Below, piece after piece: positions 1-5,989 of a stretch of DNA of 7,070 bases. Position 1 is the first letter of the stretch, and each line of letters begins with the position of its first letter. This DNA is from Planctomycetaceae bacterium (GTDB lineage Bacteria; Planctomycetota; Planctomycetia; Pirellulales; UBA1268), in NCBI GenBank assembly GCA_947440895.1, contig CANETO010000099.1:1-7070 (forward strand), written 5' to 3'. The notes beneath the pieces are model-generated. The model ran no database searches. It had not been told where the DNA came from and worked only from the letters and a program-made list of their open reading frames with translations. The translations under genes and the position numbers were made by a program.

Positions 1-2724
1 AATTTTTGTGTAGAGGCTGCGGCGGCCGGCACCGTCGAGCGGTCCAGAGCCTGGTTTGCCGCGGCCGTCCTGAAACGGGCTGACGTACACCTCCACACTC
101 GGCCCACCTACCGTGCGATCAAGCCGGCCCGAGACAGAAAGAATCTTGTCGCGGACCGCCTCCCCTTCAAGCCGCCGGAGCGGATAGTGGTGCAGAAGCA
201 GGTTGAGCGGATCTCGCTCGACAGCCTGGGCATCTCGTGCGGTCGACATCCGCCACGTGCTGCTCGTCACGATTTCTTTGACAAGCCGCTTCACGCTCCA
301 CCCTTCCTCGCGGAACCGGACGGCGAGCGTGTCGAGCAGCGCCTGGGCCTGCGGATCCGCCGCCGGCTCACCGAGTTTCCCGAAGTTGTCGGTGGTGGGC
401 ACAAGACCGCGACCAAACAGATGATGCCAGATCCGGTTGACGATGACGCGACTTGTCAGCGGATTGCCAGGAGCAAGCACCCGGTCGGCCAGTTCCGTGC
501 GACCCGAACTCTGCCTCGGCCACGCCGGCTGCTCCACTCCGTCGATCGCCTCCAGGAACCGTCGCGGCGAGAGTTCCCCTCGCCGGGCCGCGGAGCCCTT
601 TAACAGCACATATTGATCGATACCGTTGCCGTCGAGGATCGCCGGCGCCGTGGCCGATTCGAGCCTCGCGTCCACGACGATCGCATCCCGCGCCGCTGCG
701 AGTTGCACTGCCTCCGCCACGGCCCGCGTCGCGGCGGCAGAATTCCAGTCGAATCCCGGATCCGCCAGACGCCGGTTGATGGACGCGGGCAGCGGTGGAT
801 CACTCCGCCGCGGTTCCTCGGTCGCCGCCACCGTCTCAGCGACCGACACGGCGCCGGCCACCGCCGCATATTCCACGTGAACAACATGGCCGTTGTCCCA
901 GACAAGATCCCGTCGCATGTCCTGACGGATCCATTGCCATTGCCCGCCCGTATTGGCCGTCATCACATGCGACCCGTAGAGCGGGCCGCCAGACAGCGGC
1001 ACGTTGCCATCGACGACGGCAAAGATCTGCACGTGGCCGCGAACGCGGTGCCAGAGCACCCCGTCCTTGATCAGCACCTTAGGTGTCCGCAGCACGCGGC
1101 CGGCACGATCGACGTCGCCCAGCGGCGCCGGATCTCGTTCACTCCTCGATCTGGTCGCCGACCAGACGGCATCGCTCTGCGCATGGCCGAGCGGCTCGAC
1201 CCGCAGCTCGCGGGGCAGTCCCTCGACGGCTGGCAAGAGCACCGGCTGGCCGGCCGGCACGGGCGTCGGGCCCCAGGCGGCGGCGTCGACCATGATCGGT
1301 GTGGAACCGGCGGCTTGGGTGTAGTCGGCAATCACGGTCTCCCGGGGATCGGGGGGCAGCCTGTCCGCGGGGTCGGCGGCAGCCGCAACCAACTGGTCGC
1401 CCTCCGGTCCGACGGCTGCCGCGAGGAGCGGTAGCAGCCGGTCGCGGGCTTCCGCGTCGGCGGCTACGAGCCTGCGGGCCACCTCCCGATTGGCCTCCAC
1501 TGTCTCGAAGGGCACCTGTCGGTAGCTACTCGACATCAGCATGCCGGCAATGGCGTAGTAGTCTTCGTTGGAAATGGCGTCGAACTTGTGGTCGTGGCAG
1601 CGGGCGCAGCCCAGAGCCAGTCCGAGAAACGCCTTCCCGAAGGTATCGACGGCGTTGTCGATTCGGTCGGCCTCGTCCTGCGCGATGTCCACGGGCGCAT
1701 GCACCGCCTCACCCAGAAACCAGAACCCGGTGCCTACAACCGAGGCGTTGGCCCCGGTCTGCGGGTCGACCCGCGGCCGCTCGACGAGATCACCGGCGAT
1801 CTGCTCACGGACGAACTGGTCGTAGGGCAGATCGGCATTGAACGCCTTCACGACCCAGTCTCGGTACTGCCAGGCGTTGGGAATCGGGAAGTCGAACTCG
1901 TGGCCCCGCGTCTCGCCATATCGGGCCACATCGAGCCAGTGCCGGGCCAGCCGTTCGCCGTAGTGGGGCGAGGCGAGCAACTGATCGACGTACCTCTCGA
2001 AGCCGCTCGAATCAGCATCGCTTGCCACCCGTTCGACATCCGCAGGATCGGCCGGTAGGCCAGTGAGAATCTCGGCCGCCCGCCGCACGAGCGTCGCCCG
2101 CGAGGCCTCCGTCGCCGGTTCGAGCCCCGCCGACTCGAGCCGCGCAAGCACGAAGCGATCGATGTCGTTCCGGCACCAGCCGGCGTTCTGCACCGGAGGC
2201 ATGGAAGCGACTAGCGGCGGATGCCAGCACCAGTGGTCTGCCTTCCGTTTGGCAATGTCGAAGGGCTCGACGGCCGTCGTCGCGGTGCCTGAATCCGTAC
2301 GGTCAGCCGGCCATGGCAGTCCGCGACGCACCCACTCTTCAAACGTCTGAATCACCTCCGACGGCAATTTGCCATCGGGCGGCATCTGCAGGTCGCCGTC
2401 GTAGCGGACCACCTTGACGAGCAGGCTGTCATCGGGCTTGCCCGCGACGGCCACCCCCTCGGCGGCCAGAAAGTCGGAGCGGGAATCGAACGAGAGCCCC
2501 CCCTCCGGATCGCCAGCCTGACGGGAATGACACTCGGCGCAGTGCTGCACGAGCAGCGGCCGGACCTTCGACTCGAAGAATTCGAGGTCGGCCGCCTGAT
2601 GAACCACGGTCGGGGGCAGAACCGCTTCTGCGGCTGCTGCGGCCGTGGGCACCATCAGTGCCACCACCCCGACCGATACCAGTCGGCAGCAGCTCACACG
2701 GTTTCGTCGCGGCAGAATATCCAT
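1..2724 (-). CDS. Secreted planctomycete cytochrome protein, PSCyt1-DUF1549-DUF1553 (C-terminus off window)
   Basis: The frame is open from an ATG at 2724-2722 to the left edge: 908 codons, no stop, so the C-terminus is missing. GGAG lies 5 nt before the ATG. Residues 1-32 look like a signal peptide (RR-rich start, hydrophobic 15-31, Ala-rich cleavage region). A PSCyt1-like haem domain follows, with CAECH at 62-66 and a likely axial Met in MPP (114-116). DUF1549 covers about 186-400 and has a second haem motif, CARCH, at 373-377. A variable stretch of about 400-740 includes a beta-rich segment (about 550-620, with WQWIRQD and HVVHVEY) resembling the carbohydrate-binding-like insert of this family. 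DUF1553 begins near 742 (NPLTSRVIVNRIWHHLFG at 754-771) and is cut off. The family is abundant in Planctomycetes, and its substrate and reaction are not established; a role in periplasmic electron transfer or polysaccharide use is inference. The usual partner, a DUF1501 gene, would lie off window. The preceding gene on the same strand encodes a secreted propeller protein. Confidence 0.93.
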   Translation of the reverse strand, partial: MDILPRRNRVSCCRLVSVGVVALMVPTAAAAAEAVLPPTVVHQAADLEFFESKVRPLLVQHCAECHSRQAGDPEGGLSFDSRSDFLAAEGVAVAGKPDDSLLVKVVRYDGDLQMPPDGKLPSEVIQTFEEWVRRGLPWPADRTDSGTATTAVEPFDIAKRKADHWCWHPPLVASMPPVQNAGWCRNDIDRFVLARLESAGLEPATEASRATLVRRAAEILTGLPADPADVERVASDADSSGFERYVDQLLASPHYGERLARHWLDVARYGETRGHEFDFPIPNAWQYRDWVVKAFNADLPYDQFVREQIAGDLVERPRVDPQTGANASVVGTGFWFLGEAVHAPVDIAQDEADRIDNAVDTFGKAFLGLALGCARCHDHKFDAISNEDYYAIAGMLMSSSYRQVPFETVEANREVARRLVAADAEARDRLLPLLAAAVGPEGDQLVAAAADPADRLPPDPRETVIADYTQAAGSTPIMVDAAAWGPTPVPAGQPVLLPAVEGLPRELRVEPLGHAQSDAVWSATRSRSERDPAPLGDVDRAGRVLRTPKVLIKDGVLWHRVRGHVQIFAVVDGNVPLSGGPLYGSHVMTANTGGQWQWIRQDMRRDLVWDNGHVVHVEYAAVAGAVSVAETVAATEEPRRSDPPLPASINRRLADPGFDWNSAAATRAVAEAVQLAAARDAIVVDARLESATAPAILDGNGIDQYVLLKGSAARRGELSPRRFLEAIDGVEQPAWPRQSSGRTELADRVLAPGNPLTSRVIVNRIWHHLFGRGLVPTTDNFGKLGEPAADPQAQALLDTLAVRFREEGWSVKRLVKEIVTSSTWRMSTARDAQAVERDPLNLLLHHYPLRRLEGEAVRDKILSVSGRLDRTVGGPSVEVYVSPFQDGRGKPGSGPLDGAGRRSLYTKI

Positions 2725-2835
2725 TTCGGCTCCAATTATAGCTCCGCCGGATGGGCGGAGCAGTATGGCATCGGCTCTGGCCACTCAAGGCCCACCTCTG
2801 CGGGCCAAATCCGGCCCCGTGGCCCAAACCACCGC
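2725..2835 (-). other. 111-bp spacer between propeller and cytochrome genes, with hairpins
   Basis: Two inverted repeats are visible on the transcribed (minus) strand. The first is GGGCCA/TGGCCC (2820-2825 with 2802-2807, 12-nt loop), just after the propeller gene's stop. The second is a perfect 7-bp hairpin CTCCGCC/GGCGGAG (2754-2760 with 2742-2748, 5-nt loop), ending 8 nt before the cytochrome gene's GGAG ribosome site. Neither is followed by a T-tract, so there is no intrinsic terminator here, which fits read-through from the upstream gene. TATAAT at 2740-2735 matches a -10 box perfectly. However, a start 6-8 nt beyond it would exclude the ribosome site, and no matching -35 is seen. Confidence 0.5.
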
Positions 2836-3837
2836 TCACCGCAGCGGTGGCCAGGGCACGGCGACGCCGTCGACCGACACCACGTGGAAATGATGGACGC
2901 TCGGCACCTCAGCCTGCCACTTCCAGACCACGCTCTTGTCGGGCGAGACCTCCACCAGACGGACACCATTCTTGCCGATGGCGTAGCTGGCGATCATCGT
3001 GTTGCCGCTAGGCAGTCGCTGGATGCCGCAGGCATCGTTGATCGCGGCATCGACGTCCGCTGCCGTGATCTCCCATCGCGGCCTGCCGTCCTTGCCATAT
3101 TCGACCACGCGGTTGCCGTTGGTGAGCCCCGCAAGAATACCGCCGTCGGCGAGCGAGATGGCCGTGAACGGCCAGCTGTTGATGGTCGGCGCCCCGGGCA
3201 CATGCGTGTCGATCCGGGCGAGTTCTTTCCCCGCCGCGTCGTAGCGAATGATCGCGAAGTCGAGCAGGTGCGGCACGAGGTAGGTGCCGTCGGCCTGCTT
3301 CCGCGCCATCCGCGTCTGCATGTGGGCGTTCGCCTTTTGGCAGACCAGTGGGAACTCCACCTTCACGGTGCCGTCGGCGGCGATCTCCAAGAGCCGCGGG
3401 CTCGGTCCAGCCTCCGTCAGCACGTAGGTTCCCGTGGACGACTTCTGGATGCTGTTGACCTCGTCTTGGGTGCCGTCGTACCTCCAGACAATCTCGTCGG
3501 CTGCGCCGCCCGCGCCGGGCTTGATCTCGACGGCCGCCCCCTTCGGCGTGTTCTCACCCTTCGACAGTGCCAAGAGCACGTTGCCGTCCGGCAGGACCCA
3601 GCCCTCGCGGGTGGCGGCCGGCCACGACCATTCGACCACCCCCTCGGGATGGTCTGGCGTGATCTCCACGATCGCAGTCCGGCTGCCGCAGACGAGGATC
3701 CGCCGCGAACCGGCAGATGGCTCCGCAGCACGTGCTGGAGTCAGCGTTTCTGCCGCTCCTGACGTGATCACCACGACCAGCAGCAGCCAGAACAACGAGA
3801 CTGGCAACACCTTGGAACCATCACGATGGCAGTGCAT
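2836..3837 (-). CDS. Secreted beta-propeller-like protein of unknown function
   Basis: 333 residues. I chose the ATG at 3837-3835 because it immediately precedes a signal sequence (charged residues H4-K9, hydrophobic 10-28, possible cleavage after A28 or A37) and has GGAGG 10 nt upstream. The frame is open for 34 more codons to an ATG at 3939, but that extension would bury the signal peptide. The mature part has recurring blade-like units built on a DG/SGN turn: LPDGNVLLA (82-90), SSTGTYVLTE (133-142), QADGTYLVP (181-189), LADGGILAGL (229-238) and LPSGNTMIAS (275-284). Each is followed by a strand with aromatic or W-K/R-W patterns. This resembles PQQ-like, NHL or arylsulfotransferase-type propellers. 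A His cluster, HHFH (315-318), sits near the C-terminus. No catalytic site or haem motif was recognised. It probably forms an operon with the downstream DUF1549/DUF1553 gene and may be its periplasmic binding partner, but that is inference from position only. Confidence 0.82.
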   Translation of the reverse strand: MHCHRDGSKVLPVSLFWLLLVVVITSGAAETLTPARAAEPSAGSRRILVCGSRTAIVEITPDHPEGVVEWSWPAATREGWVLPDGNVLLALSKGENTPKGAAVEIKPGAGGAADEIVWRYDGTQDEVNSIQKSSTGTYVLTEAGPSPRLLEIAADGTVKVEFPLVCQKANAHMQTRMARKQADGTYLVPHLLDFAIIRYDAAGKELARIDTHVPGAPTINSWPFTAISLADGGILAGLTNGNRVVEYGKDGRPRWEITAADVDAAINDACGIQRLPSGNTMIASYAIGKNGVRLVEVSPDKSVVWKWQAEVPSVHHFHVVSVDGVAVPWPPLR

Positions 3838-3847
3838 TGGGGAAAGT

Positions 3848-3852
3848 CCTCC
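3848..3852 (-). promoter_or_regulatory. Ribosome binding site of the propeller gene
   Basis: GGAGG on the minus strand, 10 nt before the ATG at 3837. This is slightly longer than optimal spacing, but it is the only strong Shine-Dalgarno match nearby and it supports the shorter start that exposes the signal peptide. Confidence 0.6.
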
Positions 3853-3869
3853 GAGGAAATATCGACTCC

Positions 3870-3878
3870 ATCGTATCA
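3870..3878 (-). promoter_or_regulatory. Candidate extended -10 promoter for the propeller/cytochrome pair
   Basis: The minus strand reads TGATACGAT, an extended -10 (TG-N-TACGAT) resembling the housekeeping sigma consensus. Transcription would begin near 3863, giving a leader of about 26 nt that retains the GGAGG site. No good -35 hexamer is visible at the usual distance, which extended -10 promoters can tolerate. This is motif matching only. Confidence 0.28.
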
Positions 3879-3968
3879 CGACGCGACCAGCCGGGCTGCG
3901 TTGTGGGGCAACTGTTTCGTAGACTCCGCACGTCGACACTCTTCCCCAAAAACCCTGACGCCACCTCC

Positions 3969-4976
3969 ATGACCGACCCCACCGCGATCTACCGCTACCG
4001 CGAATCGCTCGCCGCCGTCGATGCGCTCACCGTGGCGATCGCGCATCTCGATCTCTTCACGGCACTCGCCGCCGCGCCCGGGGATCTCGCCGGCATCTGC
4101 CAGAGGTTCTCGATCCAGCCGCGGCCGGCCCACACGCTCTGCACGCTCCTGGTTGCCAATGGCCTCTTGCGGCGGGGCGATGACGGCGTCCTGCATGTCA
4201 CCGACACCGCGCGGGAGTTCCTCGTGGCCGGGTCGCCATTCGATGCCAGGCCCTACTACGCGAGCATCGCCGAGAAGCCGGGCGTTACCGACTTCCTCAC
4301 GGTGCTCCGGACCGACCGGCCCGCCAACTGGCCGGGCGAAGAGGGTGAGGCGGACTGGCATGCCGCGATGCGAACGGAGGCGTTTGCGGAATCCTTTACA
4401 GCCGCGATGGACTGCCGGGGCCGCGTGCTCGGCCCAGGGCTAGCCCAAGCCTTGGCCGACTGCACACCCCGCCGACTGCTCGATGTCGGTGGCGGGTCCG
4501 GAGCATATGCCATCGCGGTCGCCCGGGCGTTTCCATCATGCCGGGCGACGGTTCTCGAAGCGTCACCCGTCGACGCCATCGCGCGGCGGACGATCGCCGC
4601 GGCGGGGCTCGGTGGCCGGATCGACGTCGTGACGGCTGACATGTTCTTGGGCCCGTGGCCCGAGGACTATGACGCGCACCTCTTTTCCAATGTGCTTCAC
4701 GACTGGAACGAGGCCGACTGCCGGCGGCTGCTTGAAAAGAGCGTCGCGGCACTGCCAGACGGTGGTCGGCTGCTCGTGCACGACATGCTGCTCGACGACG
4801 ACATGTCGGGCCCGCTGTGGGCGGCCGAGTATTCCGTGCTGCTGACGACAGTGACCCAGGGACGTCTCTACTCCGCCGCAGAGATCGGCGACTGGCTGGC
4901 CGACCTCGGCTTCAACATCGTGGCCCGCGCGCCAACGGCGCTCGGTCGCAGTGTGCTTATCGCAAGCCGCGGCTGA
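3969..4976 (+). CDS. SAM-dependent O-methyltransferase, OMT family 2 (COMT/acetylserotonin type)
   Basis: 335 residues, a normal length for this family. Residues 10-85 form the N-terminal winged-helix dimerisation region (ALTVAIAHLDLFTAL, LCTLLVANGLLRR, then a VTDTAREFL strand/helix). The Rossmann methyltransferase domain begins near 168. Motif I is LLDVGGGSG (170-178), and E197 in VLE is the likely ribose-binding acid at the end of strand 2. TADMF (222-226) corresponds to the family's D-M/F segment. NVLHDWNEADC (241-251) carries the conserved catalytic His-Asp pair, with H244 as the expected general base. The C-terminal part has LPDGGRLLVHDMLL and the TQGRLYSAAEI segment (296-306). Enzymes of this family methylate hydroxyls of small aromatic or polyketide substrates; the substrate cannot be told from sequence. 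The start is the ATG at 3969: the frame is open upstream, but that stretch overlaps the divergent promoter region. No clear Shine-Dalgarno is seen. The gene stands alone and no biosynthetic partners are in view. Confidence 0.9.
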   Translation: MTDPTAIYRYRESLAAVDALTVAIAHLDLFTALAAAPGDLAGICQRFSIQPRPAHTLCTLLVANGLLRRGDDGVLHVTDTAREFLVAGSPFDARPYYASIAEKPGVTDFLTVLRTDRPANWPGEEGEADWHAAMRTEAFAESFTAAMDCRGRVLGPGLAQALADCTPRRLLDVGGGSGAYAIAVARAFPSCRATVLEASPVDAIARRTIAAAGLGGRIDVVTADMFLGPWPEDYDAHLFSNVLHDWNEADCRRLLEKSVAALPDGGRLLVHDMLLDDDMSGPLWAAEYSVLLTTVTQGRLYSAAEIGDWLADLGFNIVARAPTALGRSVLIASRG

Positions 4977-4982
4977 AGAATG

Positions 4983-5008
4983 AAAAAGGGCAAGTTGAAA
5001 ACATGCCC
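4983..5008 (-). terminator. Candidate intrinsic terminator for the lepB-lptB transcript
   Basis: Read on the minus strand, GGGCA pairs with TGCCC (5008-5004 with 4992-4988). After an A-A mismatch the stem continues with three further pairs (GTT/AAC, top-strand 4994-4996 and 5000-5002) around a 3-nt loop, and it is followed directly by TTTTT (4987-4983). This is the classic hairpin plus T-tract arrangement. It lies about 205 bp beyond the lptB stop, so the lptB mRNA would have a long structured 3' end. The T-tract is only five long and the stem is imperfect. Confidence 0.4.
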
Positions 5009-5046
5009 CCACAGGAGCAAAGGGCAAGTTGAAAACTCGCCCCCAC
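4985..5046. repeat. Two direct copies of a 28-bp hairpin repeat, 34-bp period
   Basis: Copies lie at 4985-5012 and 5019-5046. Each is an identical 18-mer (AAAGGGCAAGTTGAAAAC), two variable bases (AT or TC), then GCCCCCAC. Each copy folds by itself. Copy 1 pairs GGGCA/TGCCC plus GTT/AAC; copy 2 pairs GGGC/GCCC plus AGTT/AACT. In both the loop is GAA and one mismatch interrupts an 8-bp stem, but at a different position. The base differences between copies therefore shift the mismatch without changing the number of pairs. The block begins 8 bp after the methyltransferase stop codon. Confidence 0.85.
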
Positions 5047-5059
5047 GAGGATCCCGCGA

Positions 5060-5190
5060 GGGGTTGCCCGTGCCCCGAGAGCCGGCGTTGCTGACAAGCG
5101 CAGGCAGGATGCCGGAGCGCAGTCAGCATCGAGTGAGCGAAGGCCAGGATGGCCGTAGCGAACGTCCGGCGACGGGGCGCGGGCAACCCC
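5060..5190. repeat. 131-bp nested inverted-repeat structure between convergent genes
   Basis: Outer arms 5060-5077 and 5173-5190 are complementary at 17 of 18 positions (GGGGTTGCCCG and its complement at the ends). A 5-bp inner helix, GCCGG/CCGGC (5081-5085 with 5166-5170), extends the stem. Inside are two apical hairpins. The larger spans 5089-5128: TGCTGAC/GTCAGCA, then GCGC/GCGC, then GGCA/TGCC, closing a GGA loop, with small internal loops. The smaller spans 5142-5154: GGCCA/TGGCC, also closing a GGA loop. I see no convincing reading frame, transposase or clear target-site duplication. It could be an REP/MITE-like dispersed element, a structured 3' RNA end or a bidirectional transcription barrier; the sequence alone does not decide. 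Confidence 0.75.
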
Positions 5191-5214
5191 GAGCCACAGG
5201 CGGACGGTGCAAGC

Positions 5215-5949
5215 TCACGCCGCTTCCACGCCCGGGCTCTCGCCGAAGTAATACTTCTTCGCGTCGGGGTTCGTGAGCACCTCCTGCGCGGTGCCGTGGC
5301 AGAGCACCTTACCGGCACGGACGACATAGCTGCGGTCGGTGATCGCCAGCGTCTCCCGCTCGCGGTGGTCGGTGATCAGGATCGAGATGCCGGTGTCGCG
5401 CAATCCAGTGATGACCTTCTGGATCGAGTGGATCGTCACCGGGTCGATGCCAGTGAACGGCTCGTCGAGCAGGATGATCCGCGGCTCTGTCACCAGACAG
5501 CGGGCAATCTCGAGCCGCCGTTTTTCACCACCCGAGATGTAGTGCGACTTCGACTTGCGGATCCGCGTGATGTCAAACTGCTCCAGCAATTCTTCGCAGC
5601 GGCGGCGGCGCTCCTTCGGCGGCATGCCGACCAGTTCCATGATCGCCAGCAGATTCTGCTCGACGGTGAGCTTGCGGAACACGCTCTGTTCCTGCGCAAG
5701 GTAGCCCATGCCGCCGTCCCGCGACCGTTTGAACATCGGCCAGTGGGTGATCTCCTCGTCGTCGAGCAGCACGCTGCCGGCGTCGGGCATGACCAGCCCG
5801 CAGGTCATGCGGAAGCTCGTCGTCTTGCCGGCGCCGTTGGGGCCCAAGAGGCCCACGATCTCCCCAGCCTCGACGTGGAAATCGACGCCATCCACCACGC
5901 GACGGCGGCCGTAGGTCTTCACGAGCCCGTTGACCGACAACAGCGGCAT
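5215..5949 (-). CDS. lptB: Lipopolysaccharide export ABC transporter ATP-binding protein LptB
   Basis: 244 residues, the usual length for LptB. It is the cytoplasmic ATPase that drives LptFG to extract lipopolysaccharide from the inner membrane and push it along the Lpt bridge. All nucleotide-binding motifs are present: Walker A GPNGAGKT (36-43), Q-loop Q86 in YLAQEQ, signature ISGGE (138-142, Ile in place of the usual Leu), Walker B IILLDE (158-163) with catalytic E163, D-loop after PFTGIDP, and switch His H195 in LITDH. ITDHRERETLAITDRSYVV (192-210) and the C-terminal YYFGE segment are typical of LptB, not of branched-chain amino-acid ATPases. The ATG at 5949 has AAGGAGG 6 nt upstream, a near-perfect ribosome site, so the open frame further upstream is not used. 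It follows lepB by 40 bp. No lptA, lptC or lptFG is in view, so the permease must be encoded elsewhere. Confidence 0.95.
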   Translation of the reverse strand: MPLLSVNGLVKTYGRRRVVDGVDFHVEAGEIVGLLGPNGAGKTTSFRMTCGLVMPDAGSVLLDDEEITHWPMFKRSRDGGMGYLAQEQSVFRKLTVEQNLLAIMELVGMPPKERRRRCEELLEQFDITRIRKSKSHYISGGEKRRLEIARCLVTEPRIILLDEPFTGIDPVTIHSIQKVITGLRDTGISILITDHRERETLAITDRSYVVRAGKVLCHGTAQEVLTNPDAKKYYFGESPGVEAA

Positions 5950-5955
5950 CTGGTT

Positions 5956-5962
5956 CCTCCTT
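5956..5962 (-). promoter_or_regulatory. Ribosome binding site of lptB
   Basis: AAGGAGG on the minus strand, 6 nt before the ATG at 5949. It is the strongest Shine-Dalgarno in the window and fixes the lptB start, excluding the 35-codon longer reading that would overlap the end of lepB. Confidence 0.85.
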
Positions 5963-5989
5963 GAACGCGACCCTGGCCCAACGCCAGCC

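Noticed and set aside
613..1434. Plus-strand open frames opposite the DUF1549/DUF1553 gene
   Set aside because: The minus-strand frame is continuous through the whole interval and has conserved family motifs on both sides.
1..2724. Possible pseudogene, because only short closed reading frames appear on the minus strand here
   Set aside because: Reading the minus strand from the ATG at 2724 gives 908 sense codons with no stop to the left edge. The gene is cut by the window, not broken.
2735..2740. TATAAT as a strong promoter for the cytochrome gene
   Set aside because: The implied start would be only a few bases from the ATG and would remove the GGAG site, and no -35 match lies 16-18 bp upstream.
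2527..3762. A 411-codon plus-strand open frame opposite the propeller gene and the cytochrome gene's start
   Set aside because: It is antisense to a protein with a signal peptide and propeller-like repeats. Its product is low-complexity, Arg/His/Asp-rich and resembles no family, as expected of a shadow in GC-rich DNA.
3838..3968. N-terminal extensions of the propeller gene (to 3939) and the methyltransferase (to 3837)
   Set aside because: They would make the two divergent genes overlap and leave no promoter space. The propeller extension would also bury a good signal peptide, and the methyltransferase family starts near the chosen ATG.
4985..5046. CRISPR-like repeat-spacer array
   Set aside because: There are only two copies, the gap between them is 6 bp, and no cas gene is present.
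4563..5327. Open frames of about 100-250 codons running through the repeat block on either strand (also 4980-5276)
   Set aside because: They overlap the ends of the methyltransferase and lptB and consist largely of translated repeats. No plausible ribosome site or family signature was seen.
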